A DNA stretch of 64,000 nucleotides, taken from contig NZ_BDBH01000006.1 of the NCBI RefSeq assembly GCF_001612885.1, forward strand, positions 1-64,000. Reading direction: 5' to 3'. Positions 36,036 through 44,726 of the stretch are shown here, piece by piece. A program made the translations under genes and the position numbers. A model generated the notes under the pieces. The model ran no database searches, was not told the DNA's origin, and worked only from the letters and a program-made list of their open reading frames with translations. How positions within the stretch are numbered: position 1 is the stretch's first letter; each line of letters begins with the position of its first letter. The stretch is from Nocardia harenae NBRC 108248. Its GTDB lineage: Bacteria > Actinomycetota > Actinomycetes > Mycobacteriales > Mycobacteriaceae.

Positions 36036-36377
36036 TCACGCCGGATCGTCGTCCTCACCGCGCAGCCTGGCGCGCAGCCTGGCCTTGTCCTGCCGACGTT
36101 TCTGGTCGACTGTCGCGATGTCCTCGTTCACCTTCGAGCGCAGCGATTTGAACAGCGTCAGCGAGAGCGGCATCGCGACGATGATCGCGAACAGCGCCGC
36201 CACCACCACCGGGATCTGCACCCCAACCAGCCGCGCGACCCCGACGATCAGGGCCGTGATCAGCACGACGAGCGCCAGCCGGGCGAGCGTGTAGAGGCCG
36301 AGGTTCAGCGCGAGCCGCCTGCCGGGCGCGGGCTCGCCCGCGCCTGCCGCCTCGCGCGATGGGGTTGCGTCACTCAC
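36036..36377 (-). CDS. DUF4229-type membrane protein
   Basis: 113 aa: acidic N-terminus, two hydrophobic helices ([31 protein letters not shown] and [20 protein letters not shown]), and a charged C-terminus with [23 protein letters not shown]. This is the DUF4229 layout. Four bases upstream of the cysteine desulfhydrase-like gene. Function unknown. Confidence 0.82.
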   Translation of the reverse strand: MSDATPSREAAGAGEPAPGRRLALNLGLYTLARLALVVLITALIVGVARLVGVQIPVVVAALFAIIVAMPLSLTLFKSLRSKVNEDIATVDQKRRQDKARLRARLRGEDDDPA

Positions 36378-36467
36378 GTCCCCAAGCCTATGCCACCGGG
36401 TTGCGCGGTCCGGGTTGACCGCTTCGCCCCTGGTGGGAGGTGTATCCGTTTTGTCTATTACCTCCCC

Positions 36468-36497
36468 TTTACCAACCGTAGATCAATCGAGTACCTA
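36468..36497 (+). promoter_or_regulatory. candidate bldC promoter
   Basis: TTTACC (36468-36473), 18-bp spacer, TACCTA (36492-36497), 63 bases before the bldC start, in an AT-richer stretch of an otherwise GC-rich region. The rest of 36378-36559 shows no gene. Consensus-based guess. Confidence 0.35.
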
Positions 36498-36559
36498 GGG
36501 GTCTTCGTGCCACCATGACGCTGTCCGATGAGGGACTGTCGAAGACGGAGAGGTTTGCC

Positions 36560-36766
36560 ATGACTGCTGCGACGACCGCCCAGGACACGCTGCTGACACC
36601 GGGCCAGGTGGCCGCGCTCTTCCACGTCGATCCCAAGACCGTCACCCGGTGGGCGCACGCGGGCAGGCTCGGATCGCTGCGCACCCCCGGTGGGCATCGC
36701 CGGTTCCGCGAGTCGGAGGTCATGCGGCTGCTCGCCGCGCTGACCACCGAGGCCACCACGCGCTGA
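36560..36766 (+). CDS. bldC: developmental regulator BldC
   Basis: 68-aa MerR-like winged helix protein. LTPGQVAALFHVDPKTVTRWAHAGRLGSLRTPGGHRRFRESEV is the core, nearly invariant across filamentous Actinobacteria. In Streptomyces BldC holds back differentiation and binds DNA cooperatively as head-to-tail oligomers. ATG 36560 follows GGAGAGG; an in-frame ATG at 36515 would add 15 residues absent from homologues. A small terminator hairpin (36764-36784) overlaps its stop. Confidence 0.93.
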   Translation: MTAATTAQDTLLTPGQVAALFHVDPKTVTRWAHAGRLGSLRTPGGHRRFRESEVMRLLAALTTEATTR

Positions 36767-36784
36767 CCGGCACCGCGCCGGTCA
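36764..36784 (+). terminator. hairpin at the bldC stop
   Basis: TGACCGGC-ACCGC-GCCGGTCA, a perfect 8-bp stem starting at the bldC stop codon. No T run follows. Confidence 0.4.
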
Positions 36785-36885
36785 CCCCGAACCGGCGACC
36801 GGCGCGGTGACGCCGCGGTGAACGCGGCCCGACACTGGGATTACCCGCTGACCGCCGCTACCCTCGTAGCCAGGAGGTGAGCGAC

Positions 36886-37086
36886 GTGATGTACCTGTTG
36901 GCACTCATCGCGGTGGTGGCCGTCGCGGTGCTGTGCTGGAAGGCCTTCGGCCCGGCCGGGAGCAGTGCTCCCCAGCGCAAGCGGACCGTCGGCCCCGACG
37001 ACGACCCGGAATTCCTGTGGCGGCTCTCCCGCCAGCAGCAGCACCGGGACGGCGAGGCCGGTACCGGGAGCGCCGCCGATCGCTAG
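36886..37086 (+). CDS. small membrane-anchored protein
   Basis: 66 aa with an N-terminal helix (YLLALIAVVAVAVLCWKAFG) and a polar tail containing QRKRTVGPDDDPEFLWRLSRQQQ. AGGAGG (36872-36877) is eight bases from GTG 36886, which decides the start over the overlapping GTG at 36877 and the ATG at 36889. The C-terminal DDDPEFLWRL segment recurs in conserved small actinobacterial proteins, as I recall. Its TAG overlaps the ccsB stop through CTAG at 37083-37086. Confidence 0.75.
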   Translation: MMYLLALIAVVAVAVLCWKAFGPAGSSAPQRKRTVGPDDDPEFLWRLSRQQQHRDGEAGTGSAADR

Positions 37087-38048
37087 GTGAGCCCCGCGTA
37101 GCTGTGCAACCCGCTGATCACCAGGTTGATGATGAACAGGTTGAACAGCATGGCGACGAAGCCGGCGATATTGATCCAGGCCGCCCTGGTATCGCGCCAG
37201 CCCGAGGTCGCGCGGGCGTGCAGGTAGGCGGCGTAGAGCACCCAGGCGATGAAGGAGCAGGTCTCCTTGGGGTCCCAGCCCCAGAACCGGCCCCAGGCCG
37301 CCTCGGCCCAGATCGCGCCGAGGATCACGCCCGCACCGAAGAGCGGGAAGCCGATGATCGTGGTGCGGTAGGCGATGCGATCCAGGGTGCGGGCATCCGG
37401 CAGCCGCCGCGCGATGGCGCCGAGAACGGTGCCCGACTCACCGCCCTCCGGCTGCCGCAGCCGGAAGAGGAAGAGCAGGCTGGCGATGCCGGAGACCAGG
37501 AAGACGCCGCTGCCGATGCTCACGATGGTCACGTGGATGGGCAGCCAGAACGAGCGCAGCGCGGGCACCACCGGCGCCGCGTCGGCGTAGAGCACGGTGC
37601 CGCCGAGGAACATCAGCACCAGCACCGGCACCAGCAGGAAGACCCACATCGAGCGGTACCGCTGCTCGCGCAGCAGCACCATGCCGACCAGCACCGCGGC
37701 CACCGTGGCCATGGTGACGAACTCGTACATGTTGCCGAGCGGGAAGCGGTTCGTCGCGAAGCCGCGCAGCACGATCGAGGCCAGGTGCAGCGCCACCGCA
37801 ACCACCAGCACCGAGAAGGCCATATTGCCGAACCGGTCGGCCAGCGGCCGGGCCGGCGGCGCCACGATCTTGCCCGGCAGCGCCGGGTCGCTCCCGCCGC
37901 CGACCAGCGCGGGCTCGCGGGCCGCGATCTGCCTGGTGCGCGCCGAGGCGTACTGCACCAGGAGCAGCACGAGCACCAGCGTGTACACCACGATGGCGGA
38001 CTTGAAGGCGAGGTCGCTGTACCCGGCGAGGGTCGCGTCGATCTCCAT
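37083..38048 (-). CDS. ccsB: cytochrome c biogenesis protein CcsB (haem handling)
   Basis: System II haem-attachment component; brings haem to the outer face for ligation to apocytochrome c. 321 aa with about eight membrane helices and the tryptophan-rich haem motif WGRFWGWDPKETCSFIAWVLYAAYLHA near the C-terminus. Conserved His residues occur in LHLASIVL and LPIHVTIVS. Start ATG 38048 overlaps the resB stop by one base (TGATG). Rv0529 equivalent. Confidence 0.94.
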   Translation of the reverse strand: MEIDATLAGYSDLAFKSAIVVYTLVLVLLLVQYASARTRQIAAREPALVGGGSDPALPGKIVAPPARPLADRFGNMAFSVLVVAVALHLASIVLRGFATNRFPLGNMYEFVTMATVAAVLVGMVLLREQRYRSMWVFLLVPVLVLMFLGGTVLYADAAPVVPALRSFWLPIHVTIVSIGSGVFLVSGIASLLFLFRLRQPEGGESGTVLGAIARRLPDARTLDRIAYRTTIIGFPLFGAGVILGAIWAEAAWGRFWGWDPKETCSFIAWVLYAAYLHARATSGWRDTRAAWINIAGFVAMLFNLFIINLVISGLHSYAGLT

Positions 38049-39688
38049 CACTGTTCTCCCGTGCTCGGGTCGATCAAACGGCTGCGCAACCGGTCGAACT
38101 CGGAGCCCCAGCCGGCCTGGTCGGTACGGGCGAGCCCGCCCATCTCTACTACGGTGCGTCGTTGGTCCACGGTACCGGGCGCGCCGGGCTCCGGGTAGAC
38201 CCGCACCCACACCCGCCGCCGCCGCACCAGCAGCGAGACCAGCAATCCAGCCATCATGGTGACCGCGCTGATCAGCACCCACTGCTGCGCCGGGTCGTGC
38301 GACACCTGGATGTTCACGAACTCCTTCGCGCCGTCGAAGGTCACCGTGGTGCCGTTGGCGAGCTGGGTGGACTCGCCGGGGCGCAGGTTGACCCGCGCCT
38401 CCTTCGTCAACCGGCCTTGCCGGACCAGCTCCTGGTCCAGCGCGAAGAGGTTCTGCGGGCGGCCGGTGTCGAGCCCGGTGTCGCCGCGGTAGATGTCGAC
38501 GGCGACCGCCGGGTCGTCCATCCGGGGGAACGACGAGGTGAGCAGCGCGCCGTGCAGCAGCGCGGTGGGGGCGAAGAGCCCCTCGATGGCGATCTGGTTG
38601 CGCCTGCGCTCCCCGTCGTCGGCGAAGAGCCCGCCGGGCGGGTCGATGCGGAGCACGCCGCTGGAGAGGAAGGTGGTGGCGTCGTCCGGGCGCCACTGGA
38701 TGGTCTCGGTGCGGGTCTCGCCGTTCGGGAAGCGCACCGTGAAGGTCGGCGCGTAGCCGTGGCCCTGCAGGTAGACCCGGTCGCCCGCGACCCGGAGCGG
38801 GTGGTTCACCCGCAGCGTGGCGTCCCGCCAGGTGCCGGAGGCCAGGTCGGCGCCTGCCTGGTAGGCGATGTTCGAGGTGAACATCTCGGCCTGGCCGGTT
38901 TCCAGGTAGTCGGCCTCGAAGTCCTTGACCCGGACGCAGAGCGGGGTCATGCCGGTGCCGTCGTTCACATTGCCCGCGCGGAACGAGTCGAAGGCCGCCG
39001 GTGAGGTGCTGCAGAAGCCGGGGCCGTCGTCGGCGATCACGATGACGCTGCCCTCGTAGCCGAAGAGCTTGCCCACCGCGATCGCCACCAGCAGCCCGAC
39101 CAGGGCGAGGTGGAAGACCAGGTTGCCGAGCTCCCTGGTGTAGCCCTTCTCCGCGGAGAGCGTGAGCTCGCCGGGGCGCTCGCCCTCGCGGCGCCGCACC
39201 CGCCAGCCCCGCAGCCCGGCCGCTGCGGTGGCGAGCACCTGCTCGGGGGCGCGCCCGTCGGTGCCCGACCAGTGGTGCGGCAGCCGGCCGAGGTTGCGCG
39301 GGGCGCGCACCGGCGGGGTGCGCAGCGCCCGCGCGTGCTCCACCGTGCGCGGCAGGATGCAGCCGACCAGCGAGATGAAGAGCAGCACGTAGACGGCGGT
39401 GAACCAGAAGCTGGAGAAGACGTCGAACAGTTCGAAGCGGTCCATCCACGGGCCGAGCGTCGGCCGGTCCGCGATGTACTGCGCCACCTTCTGCTCGTTC
39501 AGGTTCCGCTGCGGCAGCAGCGCGCCGGGGATGGCGGCCAGCGCGAGCAGGAAGAGCAGCACCAGCGCGGTGCGCATGCTGGTGAGGCCGCGCCAGGTAT
39601 TGCGCACCGCGGCGAGCGCGCGGCCGAGCGGGGACTGGCGCGGCGGGGGCGCCGGAGTGGCGGCGGGCGGGCTGTCGGTCACGGTCAT
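38048..39688 (-). CDS. resB: cytochrome c biogenesis protein ResB
   Basis: System II partner of CcsB, 546 aa. N-terminal membrane helices (MRTALVLLFLLALAAIPGALLPQ) and the ResB motif QRNLNEQKVAQYIADRPTLG, a helix pair (FTAVYVLLFISLVGCILPR; VFHLALVGLLVAIAVG), a large extracytoplasmic beta-rich domain, and a last helix (WVLISAVTMMAGLLVSLLV). Overlaps ccdA at its start by four bases (ATGA) and ccsB at its end. Rv0528 equivalent. Confidence 0.94.
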   Translation of the reverse strand: MTVTDSPPAATPAPPPRQSPLGRALAAVRNTWRGLTSMRTALVLLFLLALAAIPGALLPQRNLNEQKVAQYIADRPTLGPWMDRFELFDVFSSFWFTAVYVLLFISLVGCILPRTVEHARALRTPPVRAPRNLGRLPHHWSGTDGRAPEQVLATAAAGLRGWRVRRREGERPGELTLSAEKGYTRELGNLVFHLALVGLLVAIAVGKLFGYEGSVIVIADDGPGFCSTSPAAFDSFRAGNVNDGTGMTPLCVRVKDFEADYLETGQAEMFTSNIAYQAGADLASGTWRDATLRVNHPLRVAGDRVYLQGHGYAPTFTVRFPNGETRTETIQWRPDDATTFLSSGVLRIDPPGGLFADDGERRRNQIAIEGLFAPTALLHGALLTSSFPRMDDPAVAVDIYRGDTGLDTGRPQNLFALDQELVRQGRLTKEARVNLRPGESTQLANGTTVTFDGAKEFVNIQVSHDPAQQWVLISAVTMMAGLLVSLLVRRRRVWVRVYPEPGAPGTVDQRRTVVEMGGLARTDQAGWGSEFDRLRSRLIDPSTGEQ

Positions 39689-40596
39689 ATCGGCAGGGTC
39701 ACCTCGGAGACGAAGGCGTCGCGCACCCACGCGACGAACTGGTCCCAGGCCCCGGTCACCAGGGCGACCCCCACCGCGACCAGCAGAATCCCCCCGATGA
39801 GCTGAATGGTGCGGGAGTTGCGGCGCAGCCAGCCGACTCCGCGCAGCGCCCCCGCCGAGCCGAAGGCGAGCACCACGAAGGGCAGCCCGAGCCCGAGGCA
39901 GTAGGCCACGATCAGGGTGACGCCGCGCGCGGCGGTCGCGCCCTCGGTGCCCGCGGCCACCGCCATCACGCCGGAGAGCGTCGGGCCGAGGCACGGGGTC
40001 CAGCCGAGGGCGAAGACGCCGCCGAGCAGCGGGGCGCCGAGCAGGCCGGTGATCCGGCGCGGCTCCATCCTGGTGTCCCGCTGCAAGGCCGGGACCAGGC
40101 CGATGAAGACCAGCCCCATGAGGATGGTGAGCACGCCGCCGATCCGCTGCAGCAGTTCCCGGTTCACGTTCAAGGTCTGGATCAGGCCGAAGACCGTCGC
40201 GGTTGCCAGCACGAAGACCACGGTGAAGCCGAGCACGAAGAGTCCGGCGGCCCCCGCGATCCGCAGCCTGCCCGCCCGCGCGGCGCGGCGCTCGGCAGCC
40301 GCGTTCGGCTCGGCGATCCCGGTGCGGCCCGCGGCCTTCGCGCCGCCCGCCGGACCGCGCGGGGCATCGGCGCCGCGGCGTTCCCGCGCCTCGCGCGGCG
40401 TCACCGGCGGCGCCTCGGCGCCGACCAGCCCGGCCAGGTAGGACAGGTACCCGGGCACCAGCGGCACCACGCACGGCGAGGCGAACGACACCAGCCCGGC
40501 CAGCAGGCACGCCCCGAGCGCGAGCACCAGCGGCCCGCTCGCCGCCGTCTGCTGGAACGAATCCCCCACTCCCGCCAGCACCGCCACGGCGCTCAC
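39685..40596 (-). CDS. ccdA: thiol-disulfide transporter CcdA
   Basis: Membrane protein that passes reducing equivalents from cytoplasmic thioredoxin to the extracytoplasmic ResA-like reductant. 303 aa, about six helices; the redox cysteines appear in FASPCVVPLVPGYLSYLAGL and LGWTPCLGPTLSG. A charged cytoplasmic loop between helices is expanded (about residues 62-112, Ala/Arg-rich). GTG start at 40596 shares GTGA with the stop of the small repeat ORF. Rv0527 equivalent. Confidence 0.93.
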   Translation of the reverse strand: MSAVAVLAGVGDSFQQTAASGPLVLALGACLLAGLVSFASPCVVPLVPGYLSYLAGLVGAEAPPVTPREARERRGADAPRGPAGGAKAAGRTGIAEPNAAAERRAARAGRLRIAGAAGLFVLGFTVVFVLATATVFGLIQTLNVNRELLQRIGGVLTILMGLVFIGLVPALQRDTRMEPRRITGLLGAPLLGGVFALGWTPCLGPTLSGVMAVAAGTEGATAARGVTLIVAYCLGLGLPFVVLAFGSAGALRGVGWLRRNSRTIQLIGGILLVAVGVALVTGAWDQFVAWVRDAFVSEVTLPI

Positions 40597-40748
40597 GCTG
40601 CAGCCATTCTCGGCACGAGCGAGGGCCCTCCGTGGCTACGCTCCGCTCCCGCCTCCGGGCCTGACTCGCTCATGCTGTGCCCTCCCGGCATGAGCGAGGG
40701 CCCTCCGTGGCTACGCTCCGCTCCCGCCTCCGGGCCTGACTCGCTCAT
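40593..40748 (-). CDS. 51-aa repeat-encoded ORF bridging resA and ccdA
   Basis: Open frame made of two 25-codon repeats: MSESGPEAGAERSHGGPSL, MPGGHS, then the same 19 residues again and VPRMAAA. Its ATG overlaps the resA TGA (ATGA, 40745-40748), and its TGA overlaps the ccdA GTG (GTGA, 40593-40596), so ribosomes could pass resA-ORF-ccdA with no gap. The 75-bp period is a multiple of three. No membrane segment or known domain. Whether the peptide matters or only preserves coupling is unknown. Confidence 0.4.
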   Translation of the reverse strand: MSESGPEAGAERSHGGPSLMPGGHSMSESGPEAGAERSHGGPSLVPRMAAA

Positions 40749-40753
40749 GCTGT
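40617..40753. repeat. two tandem copies of a 62-bp interspersed repeat
   Basis: 40617-40678 and 40692-40753 appear identical along their length, offset 75 bp with a 13-bp joiner. Each unit has 7-bp inverted ends (GAGCGAG...CTCGCTC). A diverged third copy is at 41379-41434. All lie exactly at gene junctions of the same operon. Confidence 0.85.
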
Positions 40754-41359
40754 CTCCCGCGCGATCCGCTCCACCACCGGCTGCAGATCCTCGGCGAGCA
40801 GGGCGCGCAGGAAGACCGCGGCCACCCGGTGCTGCCGGTCCAGTACCAGCGTGGTGGGGATGACGCTGGTCGGGAAGTTCCCGCCGAGCGCGAGCAGGGT
40901 GCGCATGGACGGGTCGTAGATCGAGGGGTAGCCGACCCGGTTGTCGATAACGAAGTCCTCGGCCTTGTCCCGCTGCGGGTCACGGACATTGATCCCGACG
41001 AAGGCGACGCCCTGATCCCGGGTCCGCTCGTAGACCTGCTCCAGCGCGGGCACCTCGGCCCGGCAGGGCCCGCACCACTGCCCCCACAGGTTCAGTACCA
41101 CGACCTGGCCGGGGAAGTCGGCGACCGAGACCGTCTTCCCCTCGTTCATCAGGTCCGGCCCGGCGAGCGTGCCGATGGTGCCGCGGCTCGCGGGCGGGTC
41201 GTAGGTGATGTCGGTCTTCCCGCCGGGCGAGACGAAGTCGAAGGTGCCACCGGACGCCACCGCGTCGGTACCGGTGGCGCAGCCCGCGAGCGCGGCCACC
41301 ACGGCCACGCACGCGAGCAAGACCGACCCGGTACGCCGAGATGCGGTGGAACCGCTCAT
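40745..41359 (-). CDS. resA: ResA/TlpA-type thioredoxin-like lipoprotein
   Basis: Extracytoplasmic thiol reductant that prepares apocytochrome c cysteines for haem attachment. 204 aa: signal peptide with lipobox ALAGC (lipid-anchored Cys about residue 27), then a thioredoxin fold with VVLNLWGQWCGPCRAEVPAL (CGPC active site) and the cis-proline region NFPTSVIPTTLVLD. Starts at ATG 41359 inside an ATGA overlap with a 25-aa repeat ORF and ends in ATGA with the 51-aa repeat ORF. Rv0526 equivalent. Confidence 0.92.
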   Translation of the reverse strand: MSGSTASRRTGSVLLACVAVVAALAGCATGTDAVASGGTFDFVSPGGKTDITYDPPASRGTIGTLAGPDLMNEGKTVSVADFPGQVVVLNLWGQWCGPCRAEVPALEQVYERTRDQGVAFVGINVRDPQRDKAEDFVIDNRVGYPSIYDPSMRTLLALGGNFPTSVIPTTLVLDRQHRVAAVFLRALLAEDLQPVVERIARETA

Positions 41360-41433
41360 GCTGTGTCCACTCGGCAGCAGCGAGCGCCCTCCGTGGCTAC
41401 GCTCGCTTCCGGCGCCGGGCCTGACTCACTCAT
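41356..41433 (-). CDS. 25-aa repeat-encoded ORF bridging gpm and resA
   Basis: [20 protein letters not shown] followed by RVDTA. The ATG overlaps the gpm TGA (ATGA, 41430-41433) and its TGA overlaps the resA ATG (ATGA, 41356-41359). The nucleotide sequence is a diverged copy of the repeat at 40617-40753 (41379-41434), but a frame change after SESGP gives different residues while both overlaps are kept. Low confidence as a functional protein; high confidence as a repeat insertion at a coupled junction. Confidence 0.35.
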   Translation of the reverse strand: MSESGPAPEASVATEGARCCRVDTA

Positions 41434-42161
41434 GCCCCGGTCTTCCTGGGGTCCGAACTGCCCGCGGGCTCGGAGTACACGATGTCGACCAGCGTGTCGC
41501 CCTCGTACACCAGCGAGGTGAGCGAGGCGAGCGAGCACTGCCTGCTGCGCGGGTCGTGCCAGAGCCGCTGCCCCTGCAGGAAGCGGCGCAGCGTCCAGAC
41601 CGGCAGCTGGTGCGAGACCAGCACCACCTCGCGGCCGCTCGCCTCCACCCGCGCCTTGTTCACCGCGGCCAGCATGCGGTGCGCGATCTGCAGGTAGGGC
41701 TCGCCCCAGGACGGGGTGAAGGGGTCGCGCAGCTTCCACCAGTGTCTCGGCTTGCGCAGCGCGCCGTCGCCGACCGAGACCCGCAGCCCCTCGAAGGTGT
41801 TGCCCGCCTCGATCAGGTTCTCGTCGGTACGGATCGCGATGCCGTGCGCGTCGGCGATCGGCTGCGCGGTCTCCTGCGCGCGCTGCAGCGGCGAGGCGAT
41901 GACCAGCGCGAGGTCGTGGTCGGCGAGCGCGCGGGCGACCGCGCCCGCCTGCGCCCTGCCGGTCACCGAGAGGCCGAAGCCGGGCAGCCTGCCGTAGAGG
42001 ATGCCGTTCGGGTTGTGCACCTCGCCGTGGCGCAGCACGTGCACGATGGTCTCCACCCGCTCGGCCACCGCGGGCGGCTCGTGCTGGGCGACCGGCACGA
42101 CCGCGGGGCGGTCGGCGGCGTCGGCGGTGACGTCGGAGGGGGTGGGCTGATCGGAGCTCAC
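41430..42161 (-). CDS. histidine phosphatase-family protein
   Basis: 243-aa member of the phosphoglycerate mutase-like superfamily. Catalytic motif [21 protein letters not shown] at about residue 40, [22 protein letters not shown] and [17 protein letters not shown] (second catalytic His). The first ~35 residues are a Ser/Pro/Ala extension. GTG 42161 forms GTGA with the hemL stop. Rv0525 equivalent; physiological phosphatase substrate unknown. Confidence 0.88.
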   Translation of the reverse strand: MSSDQPTPSDVTADAADRPAVVPVAQHEPPAVAERVETIVHVLRHGEVHNPNGILYGRLPGFGLSVTGRAQAGAVARALADHDLALVIASPLQRAQETAQPIADAHGIAIRTDENLIEAGNTFEGLRVSVGDGALRKPRHWWKLRDPFTPSWGEPYLQIAHRMLAAVNKARVEASGREVVLVSHQLPVWTLRRFLQGQRLWHDPRSRQCSLASLTSLVYEGDTLVDIVYSEPAGSSDPRKTGA

Positions 42162-43495
42162 GCGCGGGTTCCTTCGGGGGTGGCTGCGGCCGCCGCGCCG
42201 GCGGCGGCGGGCAGAGCGGCGGCGATGCGGGCGAATGCGTCCTCGTCGAGCGCCGCCGACACGAACCAGGCCTCGAACGCGCTCGGCGGCGGGTACACCC
42301 CGGCGCTGAGCAGGGCATGGAAGAAGGCCGGGTAACGCCAGGTCGCACTGGCCTTGGCGGAGGTGTAGTCGGTGACCGGGCGGTCGGCGAAGAACACGCT
42401 CACCATATTGCCCGCGAACTGCACGCGGTGCTCGACCCCGGCCGCGCTCAGTGCGTCGGTGAGCAGCCCGCCGAGCCGCTCGGCATTGCGGTCCAGCGCC
42501 GCGTAGACGGCGTCGTCGGCGGCGCGCAGGGTGGCCAGCCCGGCCGCCACCGCGACCGGGTTTCCGGAGAGCGTGCCCGCCTGGTAGACCGGCCCGAGCG
42601 GGGCCAGCCGCGCCATGATGTCGGCGCGGCCGCCGAAGGCGGCGGCGGGCAGCCCGCCGCTCATGACCTTGCCGAAAGTATAGAGATCGCCCGCGACCCC
42701 ATCGCGGCCGTACCACCCGGCCCTGCTCACCCGGAACCCGGTCATCACCTCGTCCATGATCAGCAGTGCGCCGTCGGCCTCGGTCAGCGTGCGCAGCCCG
42801 GCGTTGAACCCCTCGACCGGGGCGACGGCGCCCATATTGCCCGCCGCGGCCTCGGTGATCACGCAGGCGATCTCGCCGGGATTCGCGGCGAAGGCCGCGG
42901 CGACGGCGTCCAGGTCGTTGTAGGGCAGCACGATGGTGTCGCTCGCCTGCGCGCCGGTGACGCCGGGCGAGGTCGGCAGCCCGAGCGTCGCGACGCCCGA
43001 GCCCGCCTCGGCCAGCAGCGCGTCCACGTGGCCGTGGTAGCACCCGGCGAACTTGACGACCTTGGTGCGGCCGGTGAAGCCGCGGGCCAGCCGGACCGCG
43101 CTCATGGTGGCCTCGGTGCCCGAGTTCACCAGCCGCACCCGCTGCACCGGCTCCACCCGCTCGGCGATCGCCTCGGCCAGCTCGATCTCGGCCTCGGTCG
43201 GGGCGCCGAAGGAGAGGCCGCCGCCCGCCGCCGCGCGGACCGCGTCGACCACCGCGGGGTGCGCGTGCCCGAGGATCATCGGACCCCACGAGCAAACCAG
43301 GTCCACGTAGTCGTTGCCGTCCGCGTCGGTCAGGGTGCAGCCCCGCGCCGAGGCGATGAACCGCGGCGTCCCGCCCACCGAGTGGAAGGCGCGGACCGGG
43401 GAGTTGACACCACCGGGGATGATCCCGGCGGCCCGGTGGAAGAGCTGGGCGGAAACCGGGACCGAACCCTCGGCGGCGCGCGGAGAAGAACTCAC
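42158..43495 (-). CDS. hemL: glutamate-1-semialdehyde 2,1-aminomutase
   Basis: PLP enzyme that forms 5-aminolevulinate from glutamate-1-semialdehyde, using the product of HemA (also in this window). 445 aa: [51 protein letters not shown], and the PLP-lysine in [18 protein letters not shown]. First gene of the overlapped unit running to ccsB, which ties haem precursor formation to cytochrome c maturation. Start ATG 43495. Confidence 0.95.
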   Translation of the reverse strand: MSSSPRAAEGSVPVSAQLFHRAAGIIPGGVNSPVRAFHSVGGTPRFIASARGCTLTDADGNDYVDLVCSWGPMILGHAHPAVVDAVRAAAGGGLSFGAPTEAEIELAEAIAERVEPVQRVRLVNSGTEATMSAVRLARGFTGRTKVVKFAGCYHGHVDALLAEAGSGVATLGLPTSPGVTGAQASDTIVLPYNDLDAVAAAFAANPGEIACVITEAAAGNMGAVAPVEGFNAGLRTLTEADGALLIMDEVMTGFRVSRAGWYGRDGVAGDLYTFGKVMSGGLPAAAFGGRADIMARLAPLGPVYQAGTLSGNPVAVAAGLATLRAADDAVYAALDRNAERLGGLLTDALSAAGVEHRVQFAGNMVSVFFADRPVTDYTSAKASATWRYPAFFHALLSAGVYPPPSAFEAWFVSAALDEDAFARIAAALPAAAGAAAAATPEGTRA

Positions 43496-43568
43496 GAACT
43501 CCAGTGTGTCAGCCGCCGCGCGCGGCTTCGACGACAGGGTGTAGTGGAGTGATCCACGCCGCAGGTCG

Positions 43569-43802
43569 TCAGCTGTACATGCAGGGGAACTGCGGGGAGA
43601 CCTTGTGCAGGAGGCACATGGCGTGGTTGTACGGCCCCGCCGACCCCGACTCCGGCACGAACCCGGCCTGCACCGGCTCGGCCGGCCGCACGGTCGCGGG
43701 CTCCAGCGGCAGCCCCGGCGCGGCGACAGCCTGCCCCGCGCCGAACCCCACCGCGGCGACCGCCATCGTCGCCATCCCGAACCGCACCACGAACCGCTTC
43801 AC
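43569..43802 (-). CDS. small secreted protein with two cysteines
   Basis: 77 aa with a signal peptide ([30 protein letters not shown], likely cleavage after AVA-A) and a ~48-residue mature part, Pro-rich then ending in [17 protein letters not shown]. The two cysteines, 11 residues apart, could form a disulfide. No family recognised. Lies alone, 73 bases from hemL on the same strand. Confidence 0.7.
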   Translation of the reverse strand: MKRFVVRFGMATMAVAAVGFGAGQAVAAPGLPLEPATVRPAEPVQAGFVPESGSAGPYNHAMCLLHKVSPQFPCMYS

Positions 43803-43871
43803 AGAAAACCTCTCGCCGATCGAACTGGAAAACCGCGATCCGGCAACCGTGCCGTAATCGCCACGGACACA

Positions 43872-44138
43872 CTACTGTTCGTGGCGCGCCGATTTCGCAT
43901 TCCGGGCACGCGCGACCTGGGCCACCGCGTCGACCAGCAGTAATCCGGCCACCGTGAGCAGGGTGGCGGCGAGGAAGATCCAGGGCGCCGCGTACCGGGT
44001 GGCCTCGAAGGCGGGGATGTCGCCCGCGGGGGCGAACTCGGTGGTGCGGAGGCCGTTGCGCCAGGCGATGACCCCGGCGACGACCGCGACGAGCGCGAGC
44101 ACCGTCGCCAGTGCCGCTCGCACCTGCCGGTACCTCAT
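43872..44138 (-). CDS. small two-helix membrane protein
   Basis: 88 aa: helix 1 ALATVLALVAVVAGVIAW, an extracytoplasmic loop (RTTEFAPAGDIPAFEATRYA), helix 2 WIFLAATLLTVAGLLLVDAV and a basic tail. ATG overlaps the stop of the gene before it (44135-44138, ATGA). Small membrane genes lie near hemB in M. tuberculosis too (Rv0513, Rv0514). Function unknown. Confidence 0.72.
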   Translation of the reverse strand: MRYRQVRAALATVLALVAVVAGVIAWRNGLRTTEFAPAGDIPAFEATRYAAPWIFLAATLLTVAGLLLVDAVAQVARARNAKSARHEQ

Positions 44139-44719
44139 CGCCGCACCCCGTCCTCCCGGTCGTCGTCAGCGGGCACGGTACCCGGTACGGAATCGGCCTG
44201 CGCCGCGGACTCCCCCGGTTCGGCCGGAACCTCCGGGTTCACGGCACTCGCCGGCCGCAGGGATTCGGCCGCCGCGTCGGCCACCGCCGTCTCGAGCGCG
44301 GCGCGCAGCCCGCGGTGGTCGCGGGCCCACGCCTGCACCAGCGCGCCGTCGCGCAGCTGCAGCCCGATGCCGGTGCGCCTGCGCGGCACCCCGTGCAGCT
44401 CGCCGAGCGCGCGGGCGGACTCCCAGTCCAGATCGTCCCAGTCGTCCTCGTCGCGCTCCGGCAGCACCGCGGCGATATTCGACAGCGGCAGGATCTCGGT
44501 GCCCTGGCGGAGCCGCTCGGAGGTCAGCTCGACGCTCACGTGCCGCTGCCCGGCGACCACCTGCAGCGCGACGAAGCCGCCGATGGCGGCCGCGCAGAAG
44601 ATCAGCGCGAACCAGTGCGGCTGCGCGCCGGTCGCGAGTTCGAGGATGAGCACGATCACGCAGAGCACGGGCCCGTAGGCGACGCTGCGCCAGCGCGCGC
44701 CCGGTTCGGCGAAGAGCAC
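44135..44719 (-). CDS. membrane protein with cytoplasmic tail
   Basis: 194 aa: two hydrophobic helices (VAYGPVLCVIVLILELATG and WFALIFCAAAIGGFVALQVV), then a soluble beta-rich region (HVSVELTSERLRQGTEILPLSNIAAVLPERDEDDW, PH-like appearance; RRRTGIGLQLRDGALVQAWA) and an acidic tail. The pattern recalls short bacterial-PH-domain or DUF3093-like membrane proteins. Overlaps the 88-aa gene downstream by four bases. Confidence 0.7.
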   Translation of the reverse strand: MLFAEPGARWRSVAYGPVLCVIVLILELATGAQPHWFALIFCAAAIGGFVALQVVAGQRHVSVELTSERLRQGTEILPLSNIAAVLPERDEDDWDDLDWESARALGELHGVPRRRTGIGLQLRDGALVQAWARDHRGLRAALETAVADAAAESLRPASAVNPEVPAEPGESAAQADSVPGTVPADDDREDGVRR

Positions 44720-44726
44720 TATCGGA

